The notes beneath the pieces were generated by a model that saw only the letters and a list, made by a program, of their open reading frames with translations, was not told the DNA's origin and searched no databases. This document shows positions 22,165 through 34,188 of a DNA stretch of 64,000 nt, one piece after another; the first letter of the stretch is position 1, and each line of letters begins with the position of its first letter. The stretch is from Epinephelus fuscoguttatus (Eukaryota; Chordata; Actinopteri; Perciformes; Serranidae): positions 42,212,955-42,276,954 of the forward strand of contig NC_064764.1 of assembly GCF_011397635.1 (NCBI RefSeq), written 5' to 3'. A program made the translations under genes and the position numbers.

Positions 22165-23865
22165 TTTCTATTTAAAGAGGTTTTTCCCACTGTGGGTCCA
22201 TCTGTGCTTGCAGTTATTAACAGCAGTCTGTCCTCAGGTGTGGTCCCTGAAAATTTTAAACATGCAGTTGTGCAACCTCTAATTAAAAAAACAGGTATAG
22301 AATCTGCAGTTCTGGCTAATTACAGGCCTGTTTCCAAACTGCCTTTTCTGTCAAAAATCCTTGGAAAGGTTGTCTACAGTCAATTAATGTCCTTCCTGGA
22401 GGAGCACGATATTCTCGAGGTTTTCCAATCCGGTTTTAAAACATTGCACAGCACAGAATCAGTGCTTTTAAGAGTTTTTAATGATATCTTTTTAGCTTCT
22501 GATTTCGGTGACTATGTTATTCTTGTACTTTTAGACTTAACTGCTGCTTTTGACACATTGGACCATGATATCTTGATCTCCCATTTGGAGCACTGGGTGG
22601 GCATCAGTGGCATAGCACTGGAGCAGTTCAGGTCATACTTGGCAGATTGAACTTTTTGTGTGAGCCTTGGTGACTCTGTATCCTCCTCCTCTCCTCTGTC
22701 GTGTGGTGTCCCACAGGGCTCAGTCCTAGGCCCGCTTCTCTTCTTTCTGTACTTGCTCCCACTTGGCTCCATACTTAGAAAGCATGGTATTTTATTTCAC
22801 TGCTATGCGGATGATACTCAGATTTATATGACTTTTAAAAAGAATGAAGCATACTCTGTCAGTCCATTACTTAAGTGTCTTGGTGACATAAAGGCCTGGA
22901 TGGCTCTGAACTTTTTAAATTTTTACGAAAAGAAGACAGAGATGATGGTTTTTGGTGGCACCACTGAGACGCTCTGTCTAGATCTGGGTTCCTTGGCCCA
23001 GTACACCAAACTGAACATCACTAACCTGGGAGTTAAAGTGAACTCTGATCTCAGGCTCGACAATCAGATCAAGGCAGTCGTTAAATCGAGCTTTTTCAAA
23101 TTGAGGCAGCTTGCCAAAATAAAACCAATTCTTCCCAGGCAGCACTTTGAAACAGTAATCCACGCATTTATCACCACTCAGCTGGATTATTGTAATGCAC
23201 TTTATGTGGGGGTTAGTGGGTCCTGCATCAGCCGTCCCCAGATGCTTCAGAACGCCGCTGCGCATCTTTTTAACTGGCACACGTAAACTTGACCACATTT
23301 CCCCCATTTTAGCCTCACTCCACTGGCTGCCCATACACTTTAGGATTCATTTTAAAATTCTTTTATTTGCTTTTAAATCCCTCAATGGTCTTGCTCCACC
23401 CTACCTCTCTGAGCTGCTGCATACGTATTCACCTACCCGCTCTCTCAGGTCAGCTGATCAGCTGCTCCTGAGTGTGCCAAAAACTAAGCGCAAGCTCAGA
23501 GGGGGCCATGCTTTCGCTGTGGCAGCTCCTAAAATGTGGAACGATTTGCCTCTTCACATTAGACAGGCGTCTTCTCTATTTTTAAATCTCTTCTTAAAAC
23601 CCACCTCTTCTCCCTGGCCTTTGACACCCTGGAAGACGTCGATTTTGTTTTTGTTTTATTGTTTGTTTTATTTTATTTTATTGTTTGTTTTTATTGTATA
23701 GCTGTTATTTTTTACAAATGTTTTATGTCTCTTAATTTATTTTACTTGTATTTTATGCCTTGTGTTAGCTGTTTTTGTCTTTTATTTATTCTTCTGTACA
23801 GCACTTTGGTACTCTGTGGTTGTTTTAAAGTGCTTTACAAATAAAGTTGGATTGGATTGCATTTT
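22165..23865 (+). pseudogene. 5'-truncated L2-group LINE, reverse transcriptase and C-terminus
   Basis: Begins within the RT (EVFPTVGPSVLAVINSSL) and contains [34 protein letters not shown] and CYADDTQIY. A stop at about 22650 and a frame change at about 23280 break it. The C-terminus [17 protein letters not shown] is typical of L2/Maui. The 3' end is an AAATAAAGTTGGATTGGATTG tail. The left breakpoint of the 11.1 kb duplication falls inside this element at 23118, so its last 750 bp recur at 34189. Confidence 0.85.
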
Positions 23866-24110
23866 CTCCGCAAACAATAATTATTTTGCCGTGGTCCTGC
23901 TTGATGCCGACTACTACTGCTATTGTTACTAGTCATTCCTCCACTGTTTTACTACACATATAATTATCATTGTCACAGACCTGTACTATCGCGATTAGTA
24001 CATACTCATAAGTGTAAAATACATACCATCATAAACAACTGTTATTGTTCAGCTTTCTATAATTGTTATTGTAGCTGTAGCTGTCATTATTGTTGTTGCT
24101 GTGCATGTGT

Positions 24111-24205
24111 CTCTCAATTCAACAGACTTTATTAGCATAGGATGACATTTAACATGCTGCCAAAGTACACATACAATTAAAAGGCAGTGAATAACATTTA
24201 AATAA
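24111..24205 (-). repeat. LINE 3' tail fragment (unit A)
   Basis: Minus-strand CTTTGGCAGCATG followed by AATAAAGTCTGTTGAATTGAGA resembles the tail of the antisense LINE at 52365-52440 (CTTTGGCAATATTG, AATAAAGATTATTGAAA). The copy in unit B is at 35183-35277. Confidence 0.5.
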
Positions 24206-24397
24206 TTACACAAATAATAGTCAACAGAGCAAACCATGTATCATAGGTGTACTGTATGTATCAGCTTATCAGATCCTCAGTGATCCTACCACCCTCTCCA
24301 CCTAAAAGAGGCAGCAGGTAAAACAAACTCCTGCAGCAGAAAATTAGAACAGCAAGGTACAGCAAATCATTTGCGCCTGCAGCAACTACATCAGTGA

Positions 24398-24900
24398 AAT
24401 ATAGCTGCAAGCAGCAATGCTGGACCTTTAAAGCTTTAAAGCTGGGTGGGATCAAGACCTTTGACGGGCGTCCAAATCTCTACCGGGCCACTCTGTCACT
24501 TCCTATAAGTCAACTGTAGGAACATTTTGGGGACATGCTTTAAAGGCTCAATTAAAGGTCCACTGAGTTTGGGTGATGTTTGAACAAACCTGCGTTGATT
24601 TATGGCCAAATTTTGCGAAAGGTTATTGCACTTGTTTGGAGCTTGTGGCGCCCCCTATTGACCAGTTTCAAAATGCTCTAACAGACGTGGTTCATCAGTA
24701 TTATTTAACATACCATGCAAGTTTTGCAATGATTGGTCACATGCCTTTTTTGCATGCGCTGTGCCCCTACGCATTGTTTTGGTCAGATTCATAAAGCTGT
24801 GCGGACACCTGATTCTCATTTATTAATCTCGATCATTGTGGTGCTGGGTACACGGGCTCGAGCCTCATTCCCACACCCACAGTTCATCATAAACATTTGT
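24398..24900. repeat. unclassified teleost interspersed repeat (unit A)
   Basis: ATAGCTGCAAGCAGCAATG and GTGGCGCCCCCTATTGACCA are phrases I recall from a very common fish repeat with no known coding capacity. It recurs at 35469-35970 by the duplication. Confidence 0.45.
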
Positions 24901-25626
24901 GCCCCTCCACCACTTATCAGACCTGTCTATGACAAATACAATAAAGAAACAACATGTGTTGCATCTGTGAGGTTCTCCAACTTCCGCCCCGATGCGCACA
25001 CACACACAGTTTTCACAGCTCATAAAGATAACACCAGGGAGATAAAAACAAACCTTCAAGAGCTTTCTTGAATTGTACAGGAATCAATTTTAAATATAAG
25101 ATGGCAGAGCACTCCATATCACTGAACCTCTTTGGATTAAACCAAACTGCAGCTGAGATGTTTGACAGACAGGAGACCTACGTTTGTAATTACTTTGGAT
25201 AAAATAATTGTGGCATTGATGATTGTAGGAAAAGTAGGAAAAGTGATCATGAAAATTTCAAGGATGGGTCCTGTTCGGGGAACTGTATGCAAACAGAGCA
25301 ATCTGTAATTAGTTGATTTGATAAACACTGATGATGCCTAACAATGGTTGAGAAGAGTGAGATTGATTATTCATACTGCTCATTTCTAAGGACATAAGAT
25401 ATGAGCAAGTTTGGTAGAATGAGTACTGTTCAAACTAAGTTACAGTGATAACTATATGGATAAACCAAAGGCTCCGTTAGTTATAGTTTAACATAGGTCA
25501 GACTTCTCCTATTTTAGTTATAACTGTGCTGATCTGTTATTTTTCCAAGATAGAGATTTGTAAGGTTGAAAACCCAGAAATTGCTCTGACTGCACTTTTG
25601 AAAAAATAGTGTTATTAATTTTGAAT

Positions 25627-27550
25627 TTAGACACTGGCTATTGTTCCCTGGCACGATGCCAAAGAGAGGTCAACAAGTTTTCTGTATATTGAGAGATTAT
25701 GTATACAGTGAAACAAATCACTTATCTTAACGAGTTCACTGTTTATTCCCGTAGCAGTTTTATCAGGGTTTTTGTATAACCTGAAAACTGTTGTGTCATC
25801 AGAAAATATACTTTGGACCACGTCCAGCCCAGAAGCAATCTTCAAGTGCCCAAGCTAAGGACTGGTATAGATTGGTATGGATTGATACAGATTGGTATGG
25901 ATTGGTACCGATTGGTATGTAATGGTATGGATTGATATGGATTGGTACCGATTGGTATGGATAGGTATGTCAAGGTATGGATTGGTACCGATTGGTACGG
26001 ATTCGTACAGACTGGTACGGATTGGTACAGACTGGTGTGGATTGGTACGGATTGGTATGGATTGGTATGGATTGGTACAGACTGGTACGGATTGGTACAG
26101 ATTGGTACGGATTGGTACAGATTGGTACGGATTGGTATGGATTGGTACAGACTGGTACAGACTGGTACGGATTGGTACGGATTGGTATGGATTGGTACTG
26201 ATTGGTATGGATTGGTACAGATTGGTACGGATTGGTATGGATTGGTACAGATTGGTACGGATTGGTACAGATTGGTACGGATTGGTACAGATTGGTACGG
26301 ATTGGTATGGATTGGTATGGATTGGTATGGATTGGTACAGACTGGTACGGATTGGTACAGATTGGTACGGATTGGTATGGATTGGTATGGATTGGTACAG
26401 ATTGGTACGGATTGGTATGGATTGGTATGGATTGGTACAGATTGGTACGGATTGGTACAGATTGGTACGGATTGGTATGGATTGGTATGGATTGGTACAG
26501 ATTGGTACGGATTGGTACAGATTGGTACGGATTGGTATGGATTGGTGTGGATTGGTGCAGATTGGTACGGATTGGTATGGATTGGTATGGATTGGTACAG
26601 ATTGGTACGGATTGGTACAGATTGGTACGGATTGGTATGGATTGGTATGGATTGGTACAGACTGGTACGGATTGGTACAGATTGGTACGGATTGGTACAG
26701 ATTGGTACGGATTGGTACAGACTGGTACAGACTGGTACGGATTGGTACGGATTGGTATGGATTGGTACTGATTGGTATGGATTGGTACCGATTGGTACGG
26801 ATTGGTACAGATTGGTACAGATTGGTACGGATTGGTACCGATTGGTACGGATTGGTATGGATTGGTACAGATTGGTACAGATTGGTACGGATTGGTACCG
26901 ATTGGTACGGATTGGTATGGATTGGTATGGATTGGTACTGATTGGTATGGATTGGTACCGATTGGTACGGATTGGTACAGATTGGTATGGACTGATATGG
27001 ATTGGTACCGATTGGTACGGATTGGTATGGATTGGTACTGATTGGTATGGATAGGTATGGATTGGTATGGATTGGTACTGATTGGTATGGATTGGTACGG
27101 ATTGGTATGGATTGGTACAGACTGGTACAGATTGGTATGGATTGATATGGATTGGTACTACTATTAAACCAGCCCCGGTGCAAAGTTAGTAAAGATCACA
27201 GTATTATATTATTTTCATTTTGTCTCAGCTGCTGAGACTAAGGAAAGATAATTACTAAAGTCACAAAAACTACACTGTTAACTGTAAATAAGTGCAGCAA
27301 AACCTTCGCTAATATAAAACCAATACTTTATCAGTACAGTGTTTATATTAAAGGCTGCTGACTGCTGACGATGTCCAGCCCATCAATATTTCCTGCTTTT
27401 AAAATCCAGTCCAGATGAATTTCTAATCAAATATCCCGGCTTTAGACAGTTTGGTTGAAACATTACTTCTTTTCTTAAATTCTTCTTCATTTGTTTGAAT
27501 GAAAGATAATGGCCCAGAGACTGATTCCTGAGGTACTCCACAAGTGATGT
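25627..27550 (-). pseudogene. decayed LINE reverse transcriptase, interrupted by a minisatellite (unit A)
   Basis: Minus-strand CGVPQESVSGPLSF (about 27502-27543) is the RT motif normally read [13 protein letters not shown]. The next RT block, FSDDTTVFRLYKNPDK (normally FADDT), is at 25627-25845. Between them lies the 10-bp minisatellite, so the array appears to have grown inside the LINE remnant. The unit B counterpart is at 36683-38192. Confidence 0.6.
25859..27160. repeat. 10-bp minisatellite GATTGGTAYR (unit A, about 1.3 kb)
   Basis: About 130 copies of a 10-bp unit, varying mainly at two positions (TACG, TACA, TATG, TACC), with occasional GACTGG. Because the unit has no stop and a period not divisible by three, long frames are open on both strands with a 10-residue peptide period. 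These are not genes. Confidence 0.97.
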
Positions 27551-27951
27551 AACATCAGATGGATGAATGTCATTATCATTATAAGAAAGGAAGAACTGTT
27601 ACCTGTCCTTGAGGTAACTCGAAAACTAAGGAAACTCAGTTTTATTTCCTATAAGATGGGAAAGTTAATGTACTTAAAGGTATGTAAAATATGCCGAACC
27701 AAATGATTCAGCAGTTTTTGAAAAACAAGTTTTTCCATGACAGGTAGACTTGAGATTGTTCAGTAATGACTGAGATTCGCTGGATCACCTTCTCTGTAAA
27801 CTGGAATGATCTACAGCAGTGACAACACATTACATGTGAGGGAGTGAATGAAACTTGTTACTACTTCTGATCAATGCACTGTATAACTGTGAGTTAATTA
27901 TGGTTATATTTTGGATTTTTAAACTGATCTGCAGCTAATAGTGTATCTTAC

Positions 27952-29317
27952 CTGGATCAGAAAAAAAAAAGCTCCTCATCCGTTCGACTACAGACAGAAA
28001 GGAAGACATGAAGAAAATTATTATTAACATACAGCACACTGGGAGTATAGTTATATACAGGAGTATAGTTATATACAGGAGTATATGTCATATACAGGAG
28101 TATAGTTATATACAGGAGTATATGTTATATACAGGAGTATATGTCATATACAGGAGTATAGTTATATACAGGAGTATAGTTATATACAGGAGTATATGTT
28201 ATATACAGGAGTATATGTCATATACAGGAGTATAGTTATATACAGGAGTATAGTTATATACAGGAGTATATGTCATATACAGGAGTATATGTCATATACA
28301 GGAGTATAGTTATATACAGGAGTATATGTTATATACAGGAGTATAGTTATATACAGGAGTATATGTCATATACAGGAGTATAGTTATATACAGGAGTATA
28401 GTTATATACAGGAGTATATGTCATATACAGGAGTATATGTCATATACAGGAGTATATGTTATATACAGGAGTATATGTCATATACAGGAGTATAGTTATA
28501 TACAGGAGTATATGTCATATACAGGAGTATAGTTATATACAGGAGTATATGTTATATACAGGAGTATATGTCATATACAGGAGTATATGTCATATACAGG
28601 AGTATATGTTATATACAGGAGTATATGTCATATACAGGAGTATAGTTATATACAGGAGTATATGTTATATACAGGAGTATATGTCATATACAGGAGTATA
28701 GTTATATACAGGAGTATATGTCATATACAGGAGTATAGTTATATACAGGAGTATATGTTATATACAGGAGTATATGTCATATACAGGAGTATATGTCACA
28801 TACAGGAGTATATGTCACATACAGGAGTATAGTTATATACAGGAGTATAGTTATATATAGGAGTATATGTCACATACAGGAGTATATGTCATATACAGGA
28901 GTATAGTTATATACAGGAGTATATGTATATGTTTGTTCTGAGACTAAACATTTTGGTAAGAAGAGAATGGGTACTTCACTCAATCATTAGAGAGACAGTT
29001 CATTGGCTCAAATGTTTAAACACACTGTTTCTGAAATGTTCAAATGTGGTTTAATAAAACACAACAACAGTGAGACTGCCAGGAATGCTTCACATCAAAC
29101 ACAAAGGCATTAGGGTGTAACTGAACTACAGAACTATTTACAGCACAAAACTTCTTGTTTAACTGAGTCTCACTTCTTTTTAAAAACATATTTATTCCAA
29201 ATATTTGATGGATTTAAAGCTTTACTTCAACAATCTGTCCAATCTATCATCAGCACAATACAGTTAACTGAGAGGAGAAACATCCTTACCAAGAGTTTTT
29301 TTAGGTGGCGTGGCCAT
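27952..29317 (-). CDS. first two exons of an unidentified minus-strand gene (unit A)
   Basis: Exon 1 (coding 29290-29317) starts ATGGCCACGCC and ends CTTG/GTAAGG. Exon 2 (27952-27987) lies between TCTGTAG and GTAAGA. They join in phase to give MATPPKKTL-VERMRSFFFSDP, with a ten-T run coding the phenylalanines. The intron holds the 18/19-bp array. No later exon was recognised downstream, where only LINE debris is present, so the gene may be truncated. Function unknown. A TATATAAAG-like box lies about 50 bp upstream of the ATG on the minus strand (about 29363-29373). Confidence 0.5.
28042..28926. repeat. 18/19-bp minisatellite (unit A, about 885 bp)
   Basis: Built from three interspersed unit variants: GTATAGTTATATACAGGA (18 bp), GTATATGTCATATACAGGA and GTATATGTTATATACAGGA (19 bp). 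There are no unique spacers. It lies in the intron of the minus-strand gene. Confidence 0.96.
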
Positions 29318-30065
29318 CTTATAGCTGTCATCGATCTGCAGCAAACAGAAGAACGAATGGACTCTTTATATGTCATGTAGCCTTCCTGTTTCATGAACCA
29401 CATGACTCACAAGAAATCTATCCAGTTCCCATCCAACCACTATGTGTGTATGTGTTGGGTTAGGATTGTATTGCTATCTTTGTGAGGATCATTTTTAGTG
29501 TTAAATCACTGTAGTGAGGACATAGAAGTGCAGAGTCAGGAGATGCTGTTGAGGCCCTCTTGATTTTAAGGTTATCATTCAAGATATAAACGTATTAAGT
29601 GAAATCTCTCAGGATAAGGACACAGTGAAGACCTGAGCACAAGCTATTCACTATCATCAAACAAGTTCCTATAAATACCAGTATAACTCATCTCTGGTGG
29701 AATATTTCCATTTCCATCACAACTTCTTCCTTGGCTCCCTCAATACTGGACCAACTGACATTGACATCAGTCTCTTTAAACAATTTACTGGGGGAAATTG
29801 GGTCCAAGTTACAAAATGCTAAAGTTATCTTTTAACCATACTTTGAGCATGCTTTTTAAGCATATATAAGCACATATTCACTCAGTGCAAGTGAAAGTCA
29901 CAGTGCTGGTTTAACAGAATGTGGTGAATGTCTTGTGAGTCATGTGGTTCATGAAAGAGGAGGAACCTGTTATTTAAAAAAAAAGGACCATCGTTCTTCT
30001 GTTTGCTGCAGATCACAGATCAGCCACAGCTACAGGATGGACAAGCAAGGGAGAAATCTTGGTAA
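29288..30065. promoter_or_regulatory. inverted-repeat bidirectional promoter and first exons (unit A)
   Basis: The arm at 29288-29414, read on the minus strand, matches the arm at 29931-30065 on the plus strand. Shared stretches include TCTTGTGAGTCATGTGGTTC, CGTTCTTCTGTTTGCTGCAG and the exon ends CTTG/GTAAG. Each arm spans upstream sequence, first exon and donor. The 516-bp centre is single-copy. The two divergent genes thus have paralogous 5' ends. Both arms contain palindromic TTCATGAA. Confidence 0.8.
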
Positions 30066-30118
30066 GTGTGTTTCTACTCTGTCAAAGTTTTGTGTTGTGA
30101 TGATTGATAGACTGGTTC

Positions 30119-30119
<1 letters not shown>

Positions 30120-30178
<59 letters not shown>
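30120..30178. repeat. (TG)n microsatellite (unit A)
   Basis: About 26 TG dinucleotides just after exon 1 of the plus-strand gene. The copy in unit B at 41332-41391 is of similar length. Confidence 0.95.
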
Positions 30179-30180
<2 letters not shown>

Positions 30181-30527
30181 TTTTATTAACGCTATTAAAA
30201 CACTTCATTCTGTCTTCAGACTAAATGTTGTAACATTTACTGCGTAACACGAACTTAAATAACTTTTACAGTAAACTGCACTTGTTGGAGAGAAGTTTTT
30301 ACACAGCATATTCTCAGCTGAGTAGATTTTTAGATAAAAATGATTACTTTCACTCTGTAATATCTGGATACATTCATCATGTTTTTTCTATCAAGACAAT
30401 AACACACTGAGAGGGAGTGCTGTTTGAGACGACTGAGTATCATCATGGCTGTAAGTTGGTCACTGGAGATAATAACAGCTGTGCTGATATTTAGTCACAC
30501 GGCACCACCTCTCCAGAAATAATGCTT

Positions 30528-31434
30528 TATACAACAGTTCCACAAGAGTCAGTTATTGGTAAACAATAAAAAAGTGACAACAGATTAAGATTTGTTTGTT
30601 TATTCTTTATTGAACTTCACCAACACAAATAGTTCAACAGCTGGACCGAGGCTGGACTGTTGCTAAGCAACACATTTAACATTCCTGCATACTAGCTTTG
30701 TGTCGGTCTGCATGTTACCACAGGCCAGCTAGGCTACTCCCATAATTAAGCAATATCACACGAGAGGGAGTGACGTTGTATTGTATATTGTCATGGCTGT
30801 GATTCAGTCATAGAAGACAGTCATAGCCGTGATGATATACAGTCCAACGTCACGACCTTGAGTGTGATATTGCTTTTATAGAACAGGTCATCAACAGCTT
30901 AAACAGCAATGCTGAGTAAGGAAATGTTAACAAAAGGTGATTAAATAAATTATTTAAGTATGTTATGTAGCTCTGCGAAAAAAAACCCAGTTCCCCCAGT
31001 CTGTTGCCAGGCAACGCAGCTCACACGCCAGGAACTCACAAGCTACTTTGTATTTACATTGATCTGCAGCTGTGTAACTTCGTCCAGTTCAGCTGATGAA
31101 ACACTGGCAAACCTGAATGTTACACAAACACACCTGGAGGTCTGCACTAAAGAGTCCTGGCTTTCCTTTTCCTCGTCCTCTCCTGACAACCACTCATAAT
31201 TTAATTCAAATGTAATTTTGGGGAAAATATAATATAGTGTAACGCTATAGTGTCCGTTTGCGTCAATGTAGCTAGTGTGACAGCTGGTTAATTAACGGTT
31301 GTATTTATATTTATAACACCTGTGAGCGGAGTGATTTTACTGTTACAAGTCCCAGTGATGTTATACTCTATATCAGCACTCACAGAATGCCTCTCGTCCG
31401 ATCAAATTACTCAGTCGGAACTAACTGTTGTATA
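30528..31434. mobile_element. non-autonomous DNA transposon with TA target duplication (unit A)
   Basis: Left end TATACAACAGTTCC and right end GGAACTAACTGTTGTATA form an inverted repeat flanked by TA, suggesting a mariner-like MITE of about 0.9 kb. It carries an internal imperfect palindrome (30748-30876) and no transposase. A 79-codon frame inside is not supported as a gene. It lies in intron 1 of the plus-strand gene. Confidence 0.65.
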
Positions 31435-32619
31435 ATGTACATTAATCTGTGTTTCCAGTGACATATGAGTCTGCTGACAGTCACTGTGGTGGAATACTGT
31501 CATTGTGATGAGTTAACAGCTGATCAGACAGAAACATCAGCTGATGTCACATAAGTATTGGACCCAGCTGCACAACCCTACCTTGCTGGAGTCACAGGAG
31601 AAGAGAGGGAGATTAAGCAAAGAAGCTGCAGTTTGTAGGCTTGCTGACATTCCAAGGGGTCACATGCCACTGTTGACCAATGGTAGCTGAAAACCAGCTC
31701 CACCAGCAAAACTTCATGCTGAGGTGTAAAGAAAATGAACAACCCTGGGACACTGACACTTTAATTCAATTACAGGTAGCTAGTTACTGCCCAAATGATG
31801 ACATATACTTAACAGGGCAATTATAGTAAACGTTGAAATTCACATGTGCACATGATAAAAACTGATCCAAACCCTGAAATTAGAAGGAAAGGAAGGATGT
31901 TTCAACCAGGAGTAACAAATCCAGGAGTACTAAATCCAGATGTTTGTTGATGGAATAACAGCTGTCACAACTGTCCTCCATGCTCTTTTAAAACAGAGTC
32001 CACACAGTGTTGTGAACCACTGACCCTTAAGCCACAAAACATAAAACCAGCAGTGAGTTTTAGCTGATGAATAAGAGCAGCAGTGACTGATGAGAGCAGA
32101 GTAACAATTTGTGTGAAACTCTGAAGGTTAATCCCACTTCTGTAGTTTATTGATGCTGAGGTAGAGACAGTCTGTCTGAATCCTGCAACATGACATCAAC
32201 ACTGAAATCCTCTCTGTTTGGACATTATAGACAGAACTGATGGAGGTAACCAGCCCAAAGGTGGAGTCAGCTCTAATGATGGTGGACCAGACAACCAGTC
32301 CAAAGGTGGAGGCAGCTCTGATGATGGTGGACCAGACAACCAGTCCAAAGGTGGAGGCAGCTCTAATGATGGTGGACCAGACAACCAGTCCAAAGGTGGA
32401 GGCAGCTCTGATGGTGGTGGTGGGCCACACCTACAGGTTAGTTCACTTTGCTATTATTTATTCTTATACAACTAAACTGCAACATTAAATTTGTGTTGAC
32501 AGAAACAACGTTTCAGTAAAATGTTTTCTGACAACATATTTTATTTGTTTTCCGTCAATTTATCTGGTTTTATAACACAAGCAGGATGTTTAGAGCACTT
32601 TGCTCAACCTGCTGCTGAT

Positions 32620-32764
32620 GGATGGAGGGATGGATGGAGGGAGGGAGGGAGGAAGGGAGGGAGGGATGGAGGGATGGATGGAGGGAGGGAGGGATGGATG
32701 GATGGATGGATGGATGGATGGATGGAGGGAGGGATTGAGGGATGGAGGGAGGGATGGACGGACG
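32620..32764. repeat. (GGAT/GGAG)n microsatellite (unit A)
   Basis: Tetranucleotide GGAT and GGAG tract in intron 2. In unit B the corresponding tract is longer (43789-43958), showing independent change after duplication. Confidence 0.93.
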
Positions 32765-34188
32765 GACTTTGTATCTGCTTTAAAGCAACCCGGTCTCAAT
32801 ATGTAGTCGTCTGGCACTTCATCAGTGACGTCTGCCTTCAGACACGGACAAAAAAACCATCCTTTCACAGTGGCATGATACATGTTATGGACTGCTGCAT
32901 TTATATCCAGCTGCCCCAGTAATCAGTCGGCCACATAATGCATAGATCTCTATGCTGCTACACTTCCATTATATTGTAATTTATTTCATGTACTTTCTGT
33001 GTTTATTTACATGTTTTCATCTCTGTGTTTTCTGTGTTTCAGGAAGAAAAGGAACTCAAGGAGAGTCTGCAGAAACTGAAAAAAAGGATGTCAGTAGAAT
33101 GTTTCACATGTATGTACAATATTTATCATCATTGTACATTATCATGTCATTTTATATTTTACAAATACTAATTATATAAATACACTTGGAAATACAAAAA
33201 CCATATGAAAAATATATAAAATGAGTCTCTGAGCATGTTTTCTCTTTGTAGGTGCTGAAGCGTTTGAAAGAGTGCTCTATCAACAAAACTCCAACTGACC
33301 TGAAGGATCTTTTATATTTCTTTAATCTTTTAGAGAAAGAATTACACCAGAAAGGGTTACTGACATGTGAGTGATTTAGTTAATATATATTATTATTTTT
33401 ATATATATAGACATTTTCAGTTCACTGCACCAGGAGGAACCCATTCTCTTCATTGCACCTACTTTGATTTGCATGAAAGCAGCTGAAACTGATATCACTG
33501 AAGTTTAATTGACTTTCTGTTTCACTGTGATCATTAATGAGTGTGACCATTCATTTTTTGAGCAGTGTATTTAAAATTAGCTCTGCCTCAGCAACCTGCA
33601 ACAGTAATAATATTCCAATAATATAATATGTATATGTTTATAAGTTATGGGGGGATTTTTTTTTTCTTTTACTGCTGATCATTTAAATAACACCTAAATT
33701 AACTTTATTATTTTGAGCGCAGGACTTTGTAACAAAGTCTTTTCACAGTGTGGTATTAGCACTCTTAGTCAGAGGGGGACACCAGCTGAATGAAGAATTC
33801 CAGTAAGTTCTTTCTGTGATCCAGGACAGTTCAATCAATGTAAGTGAACATGAGCTGCTCTCTCTCTGAGCCAGAAACCAGGGGAGGAAGTGTTAACCTT
33901 GTGATGTCATCAGGTACAAAGTCTGCAGCTGCTGCAGAGACGACGAATGGAGACTGATATAGTTTGATCTTTAAGTTCTCAGCATTGAAGCAGAAAATGT
34001 TCCCATATACTCAGAACATTCCTGAGAGCTCTCACTGTCATCTAGAACATCGTTCACCATTCATCGTCTGTGGAGCAGCTCCAGACTTTAAACCCTATGA
34101 CATCACAGATTTAAGTTTTAGTGCTCTGGATTTTGGATTTAGGAGAGAGTTGCTCATCTCATATTTTTGGACTGTTTTATACCAGAGG

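Larger units (their letters stand above)
30037..33366 (+). pseudogene. unidentified coiled-coil gene, truncated copy (unit A, exons 1-4)
   Basis: Exons 30037-30061 (MDKQGRNL), 32231-32436, 33043-33109 and 33252-33366 have GT/AG borders. Exon 2 codes a glycine-rich low-complexity segment with about three and a half copies of a 15-residue repeat ([15 protein letters not shown]). Exons 3-4 code a charged helical segment ([17 protein letters not shown], then [20 protein letters not shown]). Exon 4 is 115 nt instead of 114, with an extra G after GTGCTGAA that shifts the frame to an early stop. Exon 5 is absent because the duplication ends in the preceding intron. It is therefore a partial, probably decaying duplicate. 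Confidence 0.7.
23118..34188. repeat. tandem duplication unit A (about 11.07 kb)
   Basis: Every feature from 23118 to 34188 recurs in the same order and orientation at 34189-45378. The unit starts inside an L2 LINE and ends in the intron before exon 5 of the plus-strand gene. AATAA is shared by the left edge, the junction and the right edge. Confidence 0.95.

Noticed and set aside
25855-27183. 442-codon and several 150-370-codon frames on both strands (also 36911-37829)
   Set aside because: They are translations of the 10-bp GATTGGTAYR minisatellite, open in several frames at once with a 10-residue period; no start context, domain or splice logic.
28008-28832. 75-131-codon frames rich in YIQEYSYIQ (also 38658-39053 and 40016-40258)
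   Set aside because: Products of the 18/19-bp array only.
28042-28926. CRISPR-like array
   Set aside because: Units are directly adjacent with no unique spacers, and the genome is eukaryotic.
29415-29930. Interferon-response or NF-kB sites in the bidirectional centre
   Set aside because: I found no clear GAAANNGAAA or GGGRNNYYCC match; only short half-sites and TTCATGAA palindromes in the arms.
30960-31199. 79-codon frame conserved in both units (42167-42406)
   Set aside because: It lies inside the MITE; identity between copies is explained by the segmental duplication, and no motif or codon signature supports it.
32521-32922. Met/Asp/Gly-rich and Pro/Ser/His-rich frames on both strands (also 43692-44113)
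   Set aside because: Translations of the GGAT/GGAG microsatellite in intron 2.
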